Assembly: GCA_964563495.1 (NCBI GenBank)
Contig: CAZLYK010000078.1
Span: forward strand, 1 to 23,876
Reading direction: 5' to 3'
Origin: CAZLYK01 sp964563495
Lineage (GTDB): Bacteria > Acidobacteriota > Blastocatellia > RBC074
DNA: 23,876 nt
Shown: positions 15,834 through 23,876 of the stretch, piece by piece
How the letters are laid out: every line of letters starts with the position of its first letter
Numbering within the stretch: the first letter of the stretch is position 1
Notes under the pieces: model-generated
Database searches by the model: none
The model's input: only the letters and a program-made list of their open reading frames with translations
Told to the model about the DNA's origin: nothing
Program-made: the position numbers and the translations under genes

Positions 15834-16712
15834 ATGAAGAACAATTTTCTGCTCAGCTTGTGCCTGGCCATTATCTGTGCGATCTGGCCGAACAGCCTGC
15901 CGGTCAGCACCGCCGCCCGGCCTCAGATAGTCTTTGTCACGGGCGATCACGAGTACAGCTCGGAGGAGACTATGCCGTTGATCGCCTCGATGCTGGAGAA
16001 GCGTTATGGTTTTCAGACGACGGTGCTCAAGGCGTATCCGGATGAGAATGCGGAAGAGAACATACCGGGGCTGGAAGCATTGGAGAGAGCCGATCTGGCG
16101 GTCTTCTTTCTGCGCTGGCGCAGGCTGCCGAAAGAGCAGCTCGAACACATTCAAAAATATCTTGAGTCGGGCAAGCCGATGGTGGCTTTTCGCACGACCA
16201 CGCACGCCTTCAACTATCCGAAGGGGCACGAGCTGGAGAGGTGGAACGGTTTCGCGGCGGATTATCTGGGCGCTCCGCCCGGTTGGGGCAATGGCCACAC
16301 ACACTATGGCCACAAATCGAGCACTGATGTTTGGGTCGATCCGGCGGCGGCGAGTGATCCGATCCTGACCGGGGTGGAAAAGAGTTTTCACGTCACCTCG
16401 TGGCTCTATCAGGTGCTGCCGAAATACCCGCCCGCGGATGCGAAGCGGCTGCTCACCGGGCGCGCCATCAATTCGGAGAAGAAAGACCCGGTCGACAACC
16501 CCGTCGCCTGGACGTGGAGGAACAAAGCGGGAGCACGGGTCTTTATGACTACGCTGGGCCACCCTCAGGACTTCGAGGTCGAATCGGTCCAGCGATTGGT
16601 GATCAACGGGATACATTGGGCGCTCGGCAAGCCCGTCCCGAAGAAGTGGGCGGGAAAGCTGAAGATCGACGTTCAATACCACGGAATCAGACCGACTGGG
16701 TTAAGCAAATGA
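15834..16712 (+). CDS. ThuA-like domain protein, secreted
   Basis: A 292-residue protein with a signal peptide (residues 1 to about 27) and a ThuA-like, glutamine-amidotransferase-fold domain. Typical segments: PQIVFVTGDHEYSSEE at the start of the domain, ADLAVFFLRWRRLPKEQ, KPMVAFRTTTHAFNYP, and GARVFMTTLGHPQDF with a C-terminal INGIHWALGK. ThuA-like proteins are linked to sugar metabolism and are common in bacteria degrading plant material; their reaction is generally undefined. The frame is open upstream to 15621, but that stretch reads through the palindromic repeat and tRNA, so the ATG at 15834 before the signal peptide is chosen. Its TGA overlaps the ATG of the next gene (ATGA). Confidence 0.88.
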   Translation: MKNNFLLSLCLAIICAIWPNSLPVSTAARPQIVFVTGDHEYSSEETMPLIASMLEKRYGFQTTVLKAYPDENAEENIPGLEALERADLAVFFLRWRRLPKEQLEHIQKYLESGKPMVAFRTTTHAFNYPKGHELERWNGFAADYLGAPPGWGNGHTHYGHKSSTDVWVDPAAASDPILTGVEKSFHVTSWLYQVLPKYPPADAKRLLTGRAINSEKKDPVDNPVAWTWRNKAGARVFMTTLGHPQDFEVESVQRLVINGIHWALGKPVPKKWAGKLKIDVQYHGIRPTGLSK

Positions 16713-17983
16713 GTAGAGCCATAGTTTGTTGTCTGGCGGCGGCGATGCTGATCGCGCCCTGTGTTCAGGCTGTTCAGCGGAGCAAGGGCGGGCAGCCGGC
16801 GGCAGCGACAGCCGCCAAGACGCCGGGTATCAACCCCGCGCAACTGGCAAAGCTGCGAGTGCGGATGAAGTCATCGGTCGATCATGGCAGGGCGGCGGGC
16901 ATGGTCACGCTCGTGGCCTATCGCGGAAAAGTGATCGATCACTCGGCGTATGGTTTTCAGGATCTGGAGAGCCGGGCGCCGATGAAGACGGAGACGATCT
17001 TTCAGATTGCATCGATGACCAAGCCGATCACCGCCGCCGCCGTCATGATTCTGGTGGACGAAGGGTTGATCGCGCTGACTGACCCGGTCCAGAAGTATCT
17101 GCCCGGGTTCGCTGATATTCAACTGGTCGTCAAAGCGCAGGATAGCGAGCAGGGAAGCGAGCTGACGGAAGTTAAAAAGCCCTCGCGCCCGATCACCATT
17201 CTGGATCTGCTGACGCACACTTCGGGAATGGGCGGAGGTTATCCGGAAGAGATGAAGGATCTCTTCAGCCAGCGCGACCGGACCCTGGCCGAGGCGGTTG
17301 AAGCCTTTCCCAAACTCCCATTGGGGTTCGAACCGGGAACGAAATGGGGCTACAGCAACATGGGGATCGCCACTCTCGGCCGGATTATCGAAATCGTCTC
17401 GGGTCAGAGCTACGATCAATTTTTAACCGGGCGAATCTTCGAGCCGCTCGAGATGAAGGACAGCCATTTCATGGTCCCGCAGAGCAAGCATTCGCGGATC
17501 GCGACGATCTACAGGCTGGAAGGCGGGAAACTGCAGAAAGCCGATGTCGATCTCTATCGCAGCCAGGCAAAGTATCCGGCGCCGGAAGGCGGTCTCTATT
17601 CGACCGCGGCCGACCAATTCCATTTCTATCAGATGATGCTCAATGACGGGGTCTTCAACGGCCGGCGCATTCTCTCTCCGGCATCGGTAGATCTCATGAC
17701 GCGGGTGCATACGGGAGATTTGAAAGCGGGATTTTCCCCCGGGATCGGATTTGGGCTGGGTCTGGCGGTGGTCAGAAATGTCGAGGGGATGTTCAGGTTG
17801 AGCTCGATCGGGACGTTCGGCCATGGCGGGTTATGGAAGACCTATGGGTTTGCCGATCCCCAAAAAGATCTGGTCGGGATCATACTTATGCAGCGATTGA
17901 GCGGTGACGGCGATCTGGCCGATGAGTTCAACGCTTTTATCGCTATCGCCTCGGCTGCAGTAATAGGAAATAGACAGGATTGA
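16709..17983 (+). CDS. Beta-lactamase-fold serine hydrolase, secreted
   Basis: A 424-residue class C beta-lactamase/penicillin-binding-protein-like hydrolase (esterase EstB / Beta-lactamase family). Catalytic motifs are all present: S102-M-T-K105, Y215-S-N217 and the third box GHGG (371-374, in place of KTG), a combination typical of esterases or peptidases in this family more than of antibiotic-destroying enzymes. An N-terminal signal peptide (1 to about 22) places it outside the cytoplasm. Translation is coupled to the ThuA-like gene through a 4-base overlap; no separate ribosome-binding site is visible. The last four residues, NRQD, and the TGA are encoded by a dispersed repeat, so the original C terminus may have been different. 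Confidence 0.93.
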   Translation: MSRAIVCCLAAAMLIAPCVQAVQRSKGGQPAAATAAKTPGINPAQLAKLRVRMKSSVDHGRAAGMVTLVAYRGKVIDHSAYGFQDLESRAPMKTETIFQIASMTKPITAAAVMILVDEGLIALTDPVQKYLPGFADIQLVVKAQDSEQGSELTEVKKPSRPITILDLLTHTSGMGGGYPEEMKDLFSQRDRTLAEAVEAFPKLPLGFEPGTKWGYSNMGIATLGRIIEIVSGQSYDQFLTGRIFEPLEMKDSHFMVPQSKHSRIATIYRLEGGKLQKADVDLYRSQAKYPAPEGGLYSTAADQFHFYQMMLNDGVFNGRRILSPASVDLMTRVHTGDLKAGFSPGIGFGLGLAVVRNVEGMFRLSSIGTFGHGGLWKTYGFADPQKDLVGIILMQRLSGDGDLADEFNAFIAIASAAVIGNRQD

Positions 17984-18075
17984 CAGGATTTTCACAGGAT
18001 TAAACAGGATTGTTTTACTGCTTTGTCTTTAGTCCTGTTTAATCCTGTGAAAATCCTGTCAATCCCGTCTATTTC
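17967..18075. repeat. Near-perfect palindromic copy of the CAGGATT repeat
   Basis: Arms at 17967-18010 and about 18032-18075 are reverse complements with one internal mismatch (CCCG for CCTG) and one at the loop edge. The variant TTTTCACAGGATTAAAC occurs on both arms and differs from the other palindromes. The loop (TGTTTTACTGCTTTGTCTTT) is clearly related to that at 15722-15741. The two ends provide the stop codons of both converging genes. Confidence 0.96.
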
Positions 18076-21000
18076 TTCAATAAGAAGATGAATTGCGGAT
18101 CGTCTTTAGAATTGTCGTCTGCGGCGAGGCCGCGCAGGAAGTTCCGCATCATGACTCCGCCATCGATGGCGAAGAGGGTCAGTTGGCCGCGAGCTGCGTG
18201 GACACGGATGGTGGTCTGAGGCAAACCCGGCTGGCGGTTGAAGGTGACGATCGTTTCGTTGCGCCCCGTAGATGGGGATGCTCGCCAGCTTCCCGTTTCG
18301 ATTGGGACCGAATCCTGAAAAGCCCTGTATCCTCGCATCGTCCACGTGCCGTTTGGATTGATCTCGAGCTCGATCTCGAAGCCGGTACTGTCCCATTCGT
18401 CGTAATTGGCGTGAACGACCCCCGCGTCGGATATCCTGTAAGCCAGTTTCCAACTGGCCGGCAGGTTCTCGATCGCTGAAGTTTCAGCCAGTCGTGGGTT
18501 GCCCTGCGGCGGCGGATCGTGCCAGCAGATGCGGGGGTTGCTGTTGAGGTCGCAATGGACCGGATCATAGGCCTGGCCATTATCGCCGTACCCGCTGAAA
18601 TTGTGATTGGCGGCTAAAGCTGCGGATGGCGGGCGGGTGCGAATCAGGTCATTGTTGTCGATCCTGCCCTCATCGTCCTCGCCGGCGATCTCAATTGTCT
18701 TGTCCCAGTAAGCACCGAAAGTCACGCTCCAATTCCAGCGGTTACTGGTCGCGCTGAACGATCGCCCGATCCCTGCATCTTTCCAATTGACGTTGAGCAG
18801 GACCTCATTGTCCGGGAGCGACGACTTCCAAAGATCGAACAGTTGTTGAGCGTTGAGATCGCCCGAAGCGACCATGGCATTCTCTTCGAGCAAAGCTCTA
18901 CTCCCCGGAAATCCGAAAGCACGCGCACGCTGCGCCGGCGTGCGGCCCTGACTGTCAATCCTGTTGACGTAATTGAGTCTGGACATATCCTGCGCCATCC
19001 AGTCGCTCGCTCTGGTCAAACTTATTGATGGGCCGAGCGGATTTCGCCCGTTCTGCAGGCGATAATCGTTGATCAGTCCAAGCAACTTCTCTTCTTCCGG
19101 ATCGAGTGGGGTTGCGGCAGTCGAATTGGTCGTTGGGTTGGTCGGTGTTGGGGGCGGAGTCGGGGTCGGAGTCGGCCGGGGAGTCGGAGTTGTGGTTGGG
19201 GTAGTATTTTGCTGGTTCGAGGAGCTTGAAAGAGTGATCAGGACAAAGGCGTTGAATTCGGGGCCGGTCGGAGTTCCGGTCATCGGCAGCGAGAGTGCCT
19301 GGCCGGCATATGTCCCGGTCAGCACCGGGGCTCCGAAGAAGTTCTGCGCGTTGCGCACCTCGAACCGGTCGCCCCGCTTGAGGATTGCCGAAATATCCAC
19401 CTCGACCTTGTCTTTGAGCTCCCAATTGTAGATGGCGATGTTGGCGCGCCCGGACTCGTACTTATTCGGGCGGATAAAGATTTTGTTGCCGATCGGGCGG
19501 TTGTTTGCGTTCGGCAGCCATTTGCTGTTGCGGTCAAGCCCGGTGGTCCGCTGCCAGTCCGCGAGGTTGCGATATCCGCCCTTGATCGCATCATCGGTGT
19601 AGATGAATGGATATTGATTTGTCCGGGAAAAGTATGAATTATTATCCCACTGTTGATAGGTGGTCGATCTGAGCCCGGCCGGCATCTGCAGGACGATCAG
19701 ATCGGTTCCCCCGATAAAGGTGTTGCCGGTCATCGTGACCTGAGCCCATCTGGTCATGTATGTGTGATTTCGCGAACCGCCGACGAAGTAGTTATCTTTG
19801 AGCTGGATGTCCCGGTTGCGGTCGGTTGTATACCCCAGGAAGACCGAGGTCCCTTTGGTCGCCGGCGGGTGATAAGTGTAATTGTTGTTAAGCGCCACGC
19901 GCTCCGGCGGGTTGATGCTGCTTCCGACCAGCATGTTCTCGACCCGGTCGTAATCGCGCTGCGGTTGCGCCGTAGACCCATTGTTGAAAGAAATATTGCC
20001 TTCGAAAGTAATTCCGTTGATATAGCCGCTTTCGGTGTAGGCCTTCATCCCGCTCGAGTAGTTATCGAAGGAGATAACATCGGAAATCAACTTCGAGCCG
20101 TTCTGATTTTGAACGTAGATGCCGTGGCCGTGGCCTCTGTAATCGTCGGTCGCCTCCCAACCGTTGCGGTAAATGATCGCACCGTAGATCTCCGAATCCT
20201 CGGCCGGCAGCCAGAACCCTATGCCGTTGCCGCTATCGTGAATCACCAGGTTAATGAATTTTGTGTGATGGCCGAAGACGTGCAGGCCCATCGGGCGCTT
20301 TTGCGTCCGGTCAGTGCTGGAATTGGTGATCTCGAAATCGCGGTAGATCGTCCACGCGCCCTCGACCCGCAGCCCACCGTCGATCGTCGCCCGCTCGCCC
20401 GGATACTGGCGCACGGTGATCGGAGATGACGAATTGCCGGTCAGGACGCTGATCAGGGCCGGTTCTTCGGTCCCGGTCAGCTTCGCGCCGGGATGTCGAT
20501 AGACGCCGCCGCGCAGCCAGATAGTCATTCCCGGTCGGACCGGGCTGCGGCTGGAGATTGCCGTCAACAGATCGATCGGCCGTTCCTTACTTCCATCATT
20601 GGTCGGCTGGCCGTTGGGAGCCACGAATACCCCGCTCGTTGGCGACTCCGCAGGTTGTGCCGACTGCCCTGAACCGCCTGCGGCCTGGTCGGACGATCCC
20701 GTATCCGGAGTCGGAGGGGTCTCGCCCTGGCTACCCGTTGTCGCGATCATCATCGTGTTCGAGGGCGCCGAGGTCAGGTTGAACTGTGAAATTGATTTGA
20801 CCTGGTAGTAATAAGTGACTCCGCGCCTGACGGTCCTGTCGACATAACTGGTATTTGTCGCGGGCAGATTAGCGATCGCGGCAAAGCTGCCCGCCCCACC
20901 GGTCGCAGACCGATAGACACTGATCGATCTGATTGCCCCCGGATTGCTGATTCGCCATTCCAAACGAATCGCCGTCGCCGATAGCTCTGAACCACTCAGG

Positions 21001-21143
21001 TTGATCGTCTGATCCGCCCCGGCGTGACCGGGTTGAAGTCTGACAAAGACCAGCAATATCAACGAGATAGCCGGCAGAAGTGCCGGAATCCGAAAGAATA
21101 TCAGCCGGTTGGAACCAGGAATAGAGCCCTTGGAATAAAGCAT
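18069..21143 (-). CDS. Secreted FnIII / right-handed beta-helix / CAP-domain protein
   Basis: A 1024-residue exported protein. Order: signal peptide (1 to about 42, cleavage near GHAGA); fibronectin type III-like domain (about 46-137) with TYYYQVKSISQ; low-complexity linker; right-handed beta-helix (about 172-640) beginning FVAPNGQPTNDGSKERP and with many NxISF/NTFIGG-type coils, as in polysaccharide lyases; a Thr/Pro linker (about 645-680, PTPTPTPPPTPT); a CAP/SCP domain (about 683-815) with INDYRLQNGRNPL, TPAQRARAFGF, LEENAM and WSVTFGAYW; then a separate C-terminal beta-rich domain. In the CAP domain the two histidines of the usual metal site appear replaced (Asn727, Asp778). Likely a surface or secreted carbohydrate-binding or degrading protein. 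Its stop TAG (after Lys-Lys) lies in a dispersed repeat. Confidence 0.88.
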   Translation of the reverse strand: MLYSKGSIPGSNRLIFFRIPALLPAISLILLVFVRLQPGHAGADQTINLSGSELSATAIRLEWRISNPGAIRSISVYRSATGGAGSFAAIANLPATNTSYVDRTVRRGVTYYYQVKSISQFNLTSAPSNTMMIATTGSQGETPPTPDTGSSDQAAGGSGQSAQPAESPTSGVFVAPNGQPTNDGSKERPIDLLTAISSRSPVRPGMTIWLRGGVYRHPGAKLTGTEEPALISVLTGNSSSPITVRQYPGERATIDGGLRVEGAWTIYRDFEITNSSTDRTQKRPMGLHVFGHHTKFINLVIHDSGNGIGFWLPAEDSEIYGAIIYRNGWEATDDYRGHGHGIYVQNQNGSKLISDVISFDNYSSGMKAYTESGYINGITFEGNISFNNGSTAQPQRDYDRVENMLVGSSINPPERVALNNNYTYHPPATKGTSVFLGYTTDRNRDIQLKDNYFVGGSRNHTYMTRWAQVTMTGNTFIGGTDLIVLQMPAGLRSTTYQQWDNNSYFSRTNQYPFIYTDDAIKGGYRNLADWQRTTGLDRNSKWLPNANNRPIGNKIFIRPNKYESGRANIAIYNWELKDKVEVDISAILKRGDRFEVRNAQNFFGAPVLTGTYAGQALSLPMTGTPTGPEFNAFVLITLSSSSNQQNTTPTTTPTPRPTPTPTPPPTPTNPTTNSTAATPLDPEEEKLLGLINDYRLQNGRNPLGPSISLTRASDWMAQDMSRLNYVNRIDSQGRTPAQRARAFGFPGSRALLEENAMVASGDLNAQQLFDLWKSSLPDNEVLLNVNWKDAGIGRSFSATSNRWNWSVTFGAYWDKTIEIAGEDDEGRIDNNDLIRTRPPSAALAANHNFSGYGDNGQAYDPVHCDLNSNPRICWHDPPPQGNPRLAETSAIENLPASWKLAYRISDAGVVHANYDEWDSTGFEIELEINPNGTWTMRGYRAFQDSVPIETGSWRASPSTGRNETIVTFNRQPGLPQTTIRVHAARGQLTLFAIDGGVMMRNFLRGLAADDNSKDDPQFIFLLKK

Positions 21144-21330
21144 AACCGTCCCTTTTTACCCCCCGTCTCGACGAGAGCGCAAGGCAAATCAATATTTACA
21201 TTAATCAACAGGGGTCAGACGGGGGAATATAATGAAGGTTGTGAGGGGCTTTAACGAAAGGAGTATAACCAAGCCCCGTGCGGAGGGTCAAACAGTTTCT
21301 GTGACAAGCCGGATTATACCTTGTTCAATC
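21144..21330 (-). promoter_or_regulatory. Intergenic region before the beta-helix/CAP gene
   Basis: 187 bp between genes on the same strand. On the minus strand a GGGGCTT...AAGCCCC inverted repeat (about 21246-21278) lies after the glycosyltransferase stop, and an AT-rich stretch (TTGATTAATGTAAATATTGA) about 45-70 bp before the next ATG could hold a promoter. A GGGGTCAGAC decamer occurs here. No clear -10/-35 pair can be named. Confidence 0.3.
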
Positions 21331-21341
21331 CTATCTATTAA
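21312..21341 (-). repeat. Decayed CAGGATT repeat fragment
   Basis: On the minus strand, AATAGATAGGATTGAACAAG differs from the repeat by C-to-T and one further change, followed by an opposing GGATT/AATCC pair. The mutated unit TAG is the stop codon of the glycosyltransferase gene. Confidence 0.6.
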
Positions 21342-22359
21342 TCATAGTGAAATTCTGATCCGCGCCTCTATCGAGGAGCATGAAATCGACCATACCTCTT
21401 AAGAAACCATATCCGTATCCCGAGTGATAGATGGCGAAGATGAGAGGCATGACCGGTATGAATTTGAAATGCCGCGGGCGTCGACAGGTGATCAGCGTCG
21501 CGATCATGGTCGCCGAGAGGTAAAGGCCGAGTTCGAGCAGGAGCAACCAGCGTGCGATCGAGCTGATCGGCGTGAGCAAAGACAATCCGATCAGGCTGGC
21601 CATCCAGAGGCTGGGGATCAAGTGACGCCACGATGCCGGCAATTTGTGTTTCTGAATCACCCTGACTTTCCAGTAGCCATATTGTATGTACTGGCGCAGG
21701 AGCGCGCTGAGAGAGGCGCGCGGCTGGTACCAGGAGAGGATCCGTGATGACTGGAAAACTTTTCCGCCCCGGCGGGTGATCCTCAGGTTGAGTTCATCGT
21801 CCTGGTTGCGGACCAGCTCTTCATCGAAGAGTCCGAGCTCGATCAATCTTTCTTTCCGCCAGCAGCCATAGATCACCGTATCGACATAGCCCTCGTAATT
21901 GACCGCGTGTGAGCGGGCTCCACCGACGGCGAATGGCGAGTGAAAACCCAGGCTGATCGCTTCCTGGAGGTATCCGGCGGCTTTTGTCCGGTGGGCTCCG
22001 CCGACGTTGTCGGCGCCGGTCTCCCGCAGCACATCGACGCATTGGCTGATGTAATCTTTCGCGTATTCGGTGTGGGCGTCAATGCGGATAATGATCTCAC
22101 CGGAAGCCCGTCTGATCGCCGCATTGAGGCCGGGTGAGACGGTTCGCTGAGGATTATCGATGACCCGAATCGAGGAATGTCGGCGGCAGTAGCTTTGCAG
22201 CAGCTCGCGGGTGCCGTCATCGCTCATGCCATCAGCTACGATGATCTCCATCCGCCCTGACGGATAATCCCCGGCCATGATCGAATCCAGGCATGGGCCG
22301 ATGAAGCGGCGCTCGTTCCGGCAGGGAATGACGACTGTTACTAATGGCAGGGTGCTCAT
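21331..22359 (-). CDS. Family 2 glycosyltransferase, ExoA-like
   Basis: A 342-residue GT-A enzyme for polysaccharide synthesis at the inner membrane. N-terminal VTVVIPCRNERRFI (7-20), VADGMSDDGT (41-50) and the metal-binding RIDAHTEY (D94-A-H96) are the nucleotide-sugar site; RNQDDELNLR (184-193) holds the probable catalytic acid and LRQYIQYGYWK the acceptor-side motif. Two or three C-terminal hydrophobic segments (about 245-300 and 310-330) anchor it. The pattern is that of succinoglycan ExoA-type transferases; donor and acceptor sugars are unknown. Its ATG overlaps the stop of the upstream CapK-like gene by four bases (ATGA), so both belong to one operon. The TAG stop derives from a decayed repeat copy. 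Confidence 0.92.
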   Translation of the reverse strand: MSTLPLVTVVIPCRNERRFIGPCLDSIMAGDYPSGRMEIIVADGMSDDGTRELLQSYCRRHSSIRVIDNPQRTVSPGLNAAIRRASGEIIIRIDAHTEYAKDYISQCVDVLRETGADNVGGAHRTKAAGYLQEAISLGFHSPFAVGGARSHAVNYEGYVDTVIYGCWRKERLIELGLFDEELVRNQDDELNLRITRRGGKVFQSSRILSWYQPRASLSALLRQYIQYGYWKVRVIQKHKLPASWRHLIPSLWMASLIGLSLLTPISSIARWLLLLELGLYLSATMIATLITCRRPRHFKFIPVMPLIFAIYHSGYGYGFLRGMVDFMLLDRGADQNFTMINR

Positions 22360-23744
22360 TTTGAGAGATTACAGACAACCGCCTGGAATTTACCGTTCGG
22401 GCCGCGCGGAATTGAGTCGACTTTTTCGAGTCGAACGTTGACATCTCCCATCCGGCTTTTCAGGCGTTCGATGATCCTGGTCGCTGATGACGGCTGAAAT
22501 TCGGGGGCCGTGACGATCAGCACGCGCAATTCGTCGATTGAATCCTGAATGATCTGCGCCTCACGCAGCGGCAATCCGTAAAAGACCGGATTGAGCCAAT
22601 ATACGCGCCGCCCATCCCGGGCGAGGAGCAGGTCGTTGGTCCGGCCCTCGATCGCTGTGATCATAGGCAGCCTGCGTCCGCACCCGCACTTGTGCTCGTG
22701 CGCGACCATTCGACCGCGATCTCCGACGGCATAACGGATCAAAGGCATGTCGCGATTTAACAACCCGGTGCAGATCAGGCGGCCCGCTTCGCCTTCGAGC
22801 GCCGGCGTATCGTGTCCATCGTCGATTACTTCGGTCAGGCCTACTTCCGGCCAGAGGTGAAGGCCGCCGGCCGGGCATTCGCTCGCGGCGGTGACGATCT
22901 CCGCCATTCCATAGGTTTCGCGCGCTTGACAACCCAATCCCAGGCGTATCGTCTCACGCTGCCAGGGAAAGAGCGGCTCGGCGTTTGTGATCGCCACCTT
23001 GATCCCGGCAGGGATGAGAGAGGCGTCAATCGCTTCGCGCGCAAGCTGCGATGCAGATGACGAATAGGTGATCAGATGCGTCACCCGGTATTGCTCCAGA
23101 GCGTCGAGATATGCTCGGAGGTTATGGCGGCTGATGTGATTGGCTGAAAGATAGAGCTGGTGCATGGGAGAGTTCCAGACCCAGAACGGAGGGCGCCGCG
23201 CGCCGGCCGGAACCACCTGTTGTCCGCCCAGAATCGCCCAGGGTTGAAATCGGCTAACGCCGTGCCAATGACGGTTTCGTAATTCGTATAAGGCAAACCA
23301 CCGGCGCACGGCGTCGCGGCTCCACCAGAGGTCGATCGGTTTGCCGGTCGTCCCGCTCGTCCGCTCGCTGTACATCTGACGCGCGTCGCAATCGTCGGCC
23401 AGAAAAGCCCTCGGATTTTGCCGCAGCTCCTCTTTATCGAGAATCGGCCAGTTGCGCAGTTCCTCAAATGGGGCGTTATCTCCGCGGCGGCGGCGCTCGG
23501 CCCATTGCTCGCGGTAGTAGGGAACTCGCGTCGCCGTGCGATGAAGCAATCGGGCCACGCTCTCTTCCCGCCACGCACGCCACTGGTCTGGGCTCCAGCT
23601 CTCCCTCTCCGCCGCTTCAGCGATCAGCCCTTCAGTCTCAGGGCCGTATCGCCACGAATTAAGGTAGAAGCCCCGCAGGCTCGCGGCGATCGAGCGAGCG
23701 GGTGAGGGAAGTCGATGATAGATGCGTAGAATCAGATCGTTCAT
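22356..23744 (-). CDS. CapK/PaaK-like adenylate-forming enzyme, polysaccharide biosynthesis type
   Basis: A 462-residue member of the phenylacetate-CoA ligase-related (CapK-like) branch of adenylate-forming enzymes. The ATP-binding motif TSGTTGKP is at 129-136; further marks are ETYGMAEIV (about 283-291), GRLICTGLLNRDMPLIRYAVGD and CGCGRRLP, which looks like the family's cysteine pair. Proteins of this type recur in capsule and exopolysaccharide clusters, probably activating an acid for transfer; here the coupled ExoA-like glycosyltransferase directly downstream supports that setting. The ATG at 23744 is only a few bases from a dispersed repeat, and no Shine-Dalgarno is visible in front of it; no good alternative start exists downstream. 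The rest of any cluster would lie beyond the window. Confidence 0.88.
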   Translation of the reverse strand: MNDLILRIYHRLPSPARSIAASLRGFYLNSWRYGPETEGLIAEAAERESWSPDQWRAWREESVARLLHRTATRVPYYREQWAERRRRGDNAPFEELRNWPILDKEELRQNPRAFLADDCDARQMYSERTSGTTGKPIDLWWSRDAVRRWFALYELRNRHWHGVSRFQPWAILGGQQVVPAGARRPPFWVWNSPMHQLYLSANHISRHNLRAYLDALEQYRVTHLITYSSSASQLAREAIDASLIPAGIKVAITNAEPLFPWQRETIRLGLGCQARETYGMAEIVTAASECPAGGLHLWPEVGLTEVIDDGHDTPALEGEAGRLICTGLLNRDMPLIRYAVGDRGRMVAHEHKCGCGRRLPMITAIEGRTNDLLLARDGRRVYWLNPVFYGLPLREAQIIQDSIDELRVLIVTAPEFQPSSATRIIERLKSRMGDVNVRLEKVDSIPRGPNGKFQAVVCNLSK

Positions 23745-23747
23745 AAT

Positions 23748-23876
23748 TAATAGACAGGATTGACAGGATTTTTGCAGGATTAAACAGGATTTTTACAGGA
23801 TGAGACAATAGGGGTAACCACAACCATTTCTCCTTAAGGCGTCTTGTTTAATCCTGCAAAAATCCTGTCAATCCTG
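23748..23876. repeat. Palindromic CAGGATT repeat copy with extended left arm, cut by the window end
   Basis: The left arm has five CAGGAT units (spacing 9, 11, 10, 11 nt), one more than other copies. The right arm begins at about 23843 and runs off the window; as far as it goes it is an exact complement, including the variant TTTTTGCAGGATTAAAC. The loop is longer (about 50 nt) than in the other palindromes. Confidence 0.9.

Noticed and set aside
15822..16682. 286-codon open frame on the minus strand opposite the ThuA-like gene
   Set aside because: Antisense shadow of a well-supported secreted protein; Arg-rich sequence without recognisable domain.
16400..16708. Upstream extension of the beta-lactamase-fold reading frame
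   Set aside because: It overlaps the ThuA-like coding sequence in another frame; the ATG at 16709 opens a signal peptide and overlaps the previous stop.
19653..20429. 258-codon open frame on the plus strand opposite the beta-helix/CAP gene
   Set aside because: Antisense shadow of a long gene whose domains are recognisable throughout.

Overview
The window is a moderately GC-rich bacterial scaffold with one 100-base run of N (4873-4972), so it is probably a draft or metagenome-assembled genome. It holds about 18 protein genes, one tRNA-Cys, and an unusually heavy load of dispersed intergenic repeats. Secreted carbohydrate-active and amidohydrolase-type enzymes, a Tat-exported SMP-30 protein, a ThuA-like protein and abundant CAGGATT-type repeats suggest a soil heterotroph. 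I would guess Acidobacteriota (Blastocatellia-like) or a similar phylum. The taxonomic call is inference; there is no rRNA or marker gene here.

Layout. 35-2170 (-) is a trypsin-like protease fused to an endonuclease I-type nuclease. 2234-2674 (+) VKOR-like and 2968-3624 (-) DsbA-like proteins are convergent and probably form one disulfide-forming pair. Between them a MITE-like element sits inside a dispersed repeat. 3712-4860 (-) is an LldD-type FMN dehydrogenase. After the gap, 4975-6570 (-) is a predicted lipoprotein GH51 arabinofuranosidase. 6874-8100 (+) is a saccharopine-dehydrogenase-like reductase preceded by a large GC-rich inverted repeat and a short leader ORF. 9824-8185 (-) is a two-gene DUF4365 nuclease-like plus unknown protein cassette. 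9906-11432 (+) is a polytopic membrane protein of unknown role. 11516-14322 (+) is an operon of SMP-30/gluconolactonase and YtcJ-like amidohydrolase. 14323-15584 is a less GC-rich islet with a divergent pair of paralogous small unknown proteins, possible decayed ORFs, and a tRNA-Cys next to it. 15834-17983 (+) is a translationally coupled ThuA-like and beta-lactamase-fold serine hydrolase pair. 21143-18069 (-) is a large secreted FnIII/beta-helix/CAP protein. 23744-21331 (-) is a CapK/PaaK-like adenylate-forming enzyme coupled to an ExoA-like glycosyltransferase, probably for exopolysaccharide.

The strongest non-genic signal is the repeat family. About ten copies occupy most gene boundaries. 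Each is built from CAGGATT heptamers spaced 9, 11 and 10 nt apart. Several are long palindromes whose two arms differ between loci but match within a locus. Six genes take their stop codon from a repeat copy. The best candidates for undescribed systems are this palindromic repeat family, the protease-nuclease fusion, and the DUF4365 two-gene cassette. All functional calls come from reading motifs by eye; no database search was run.
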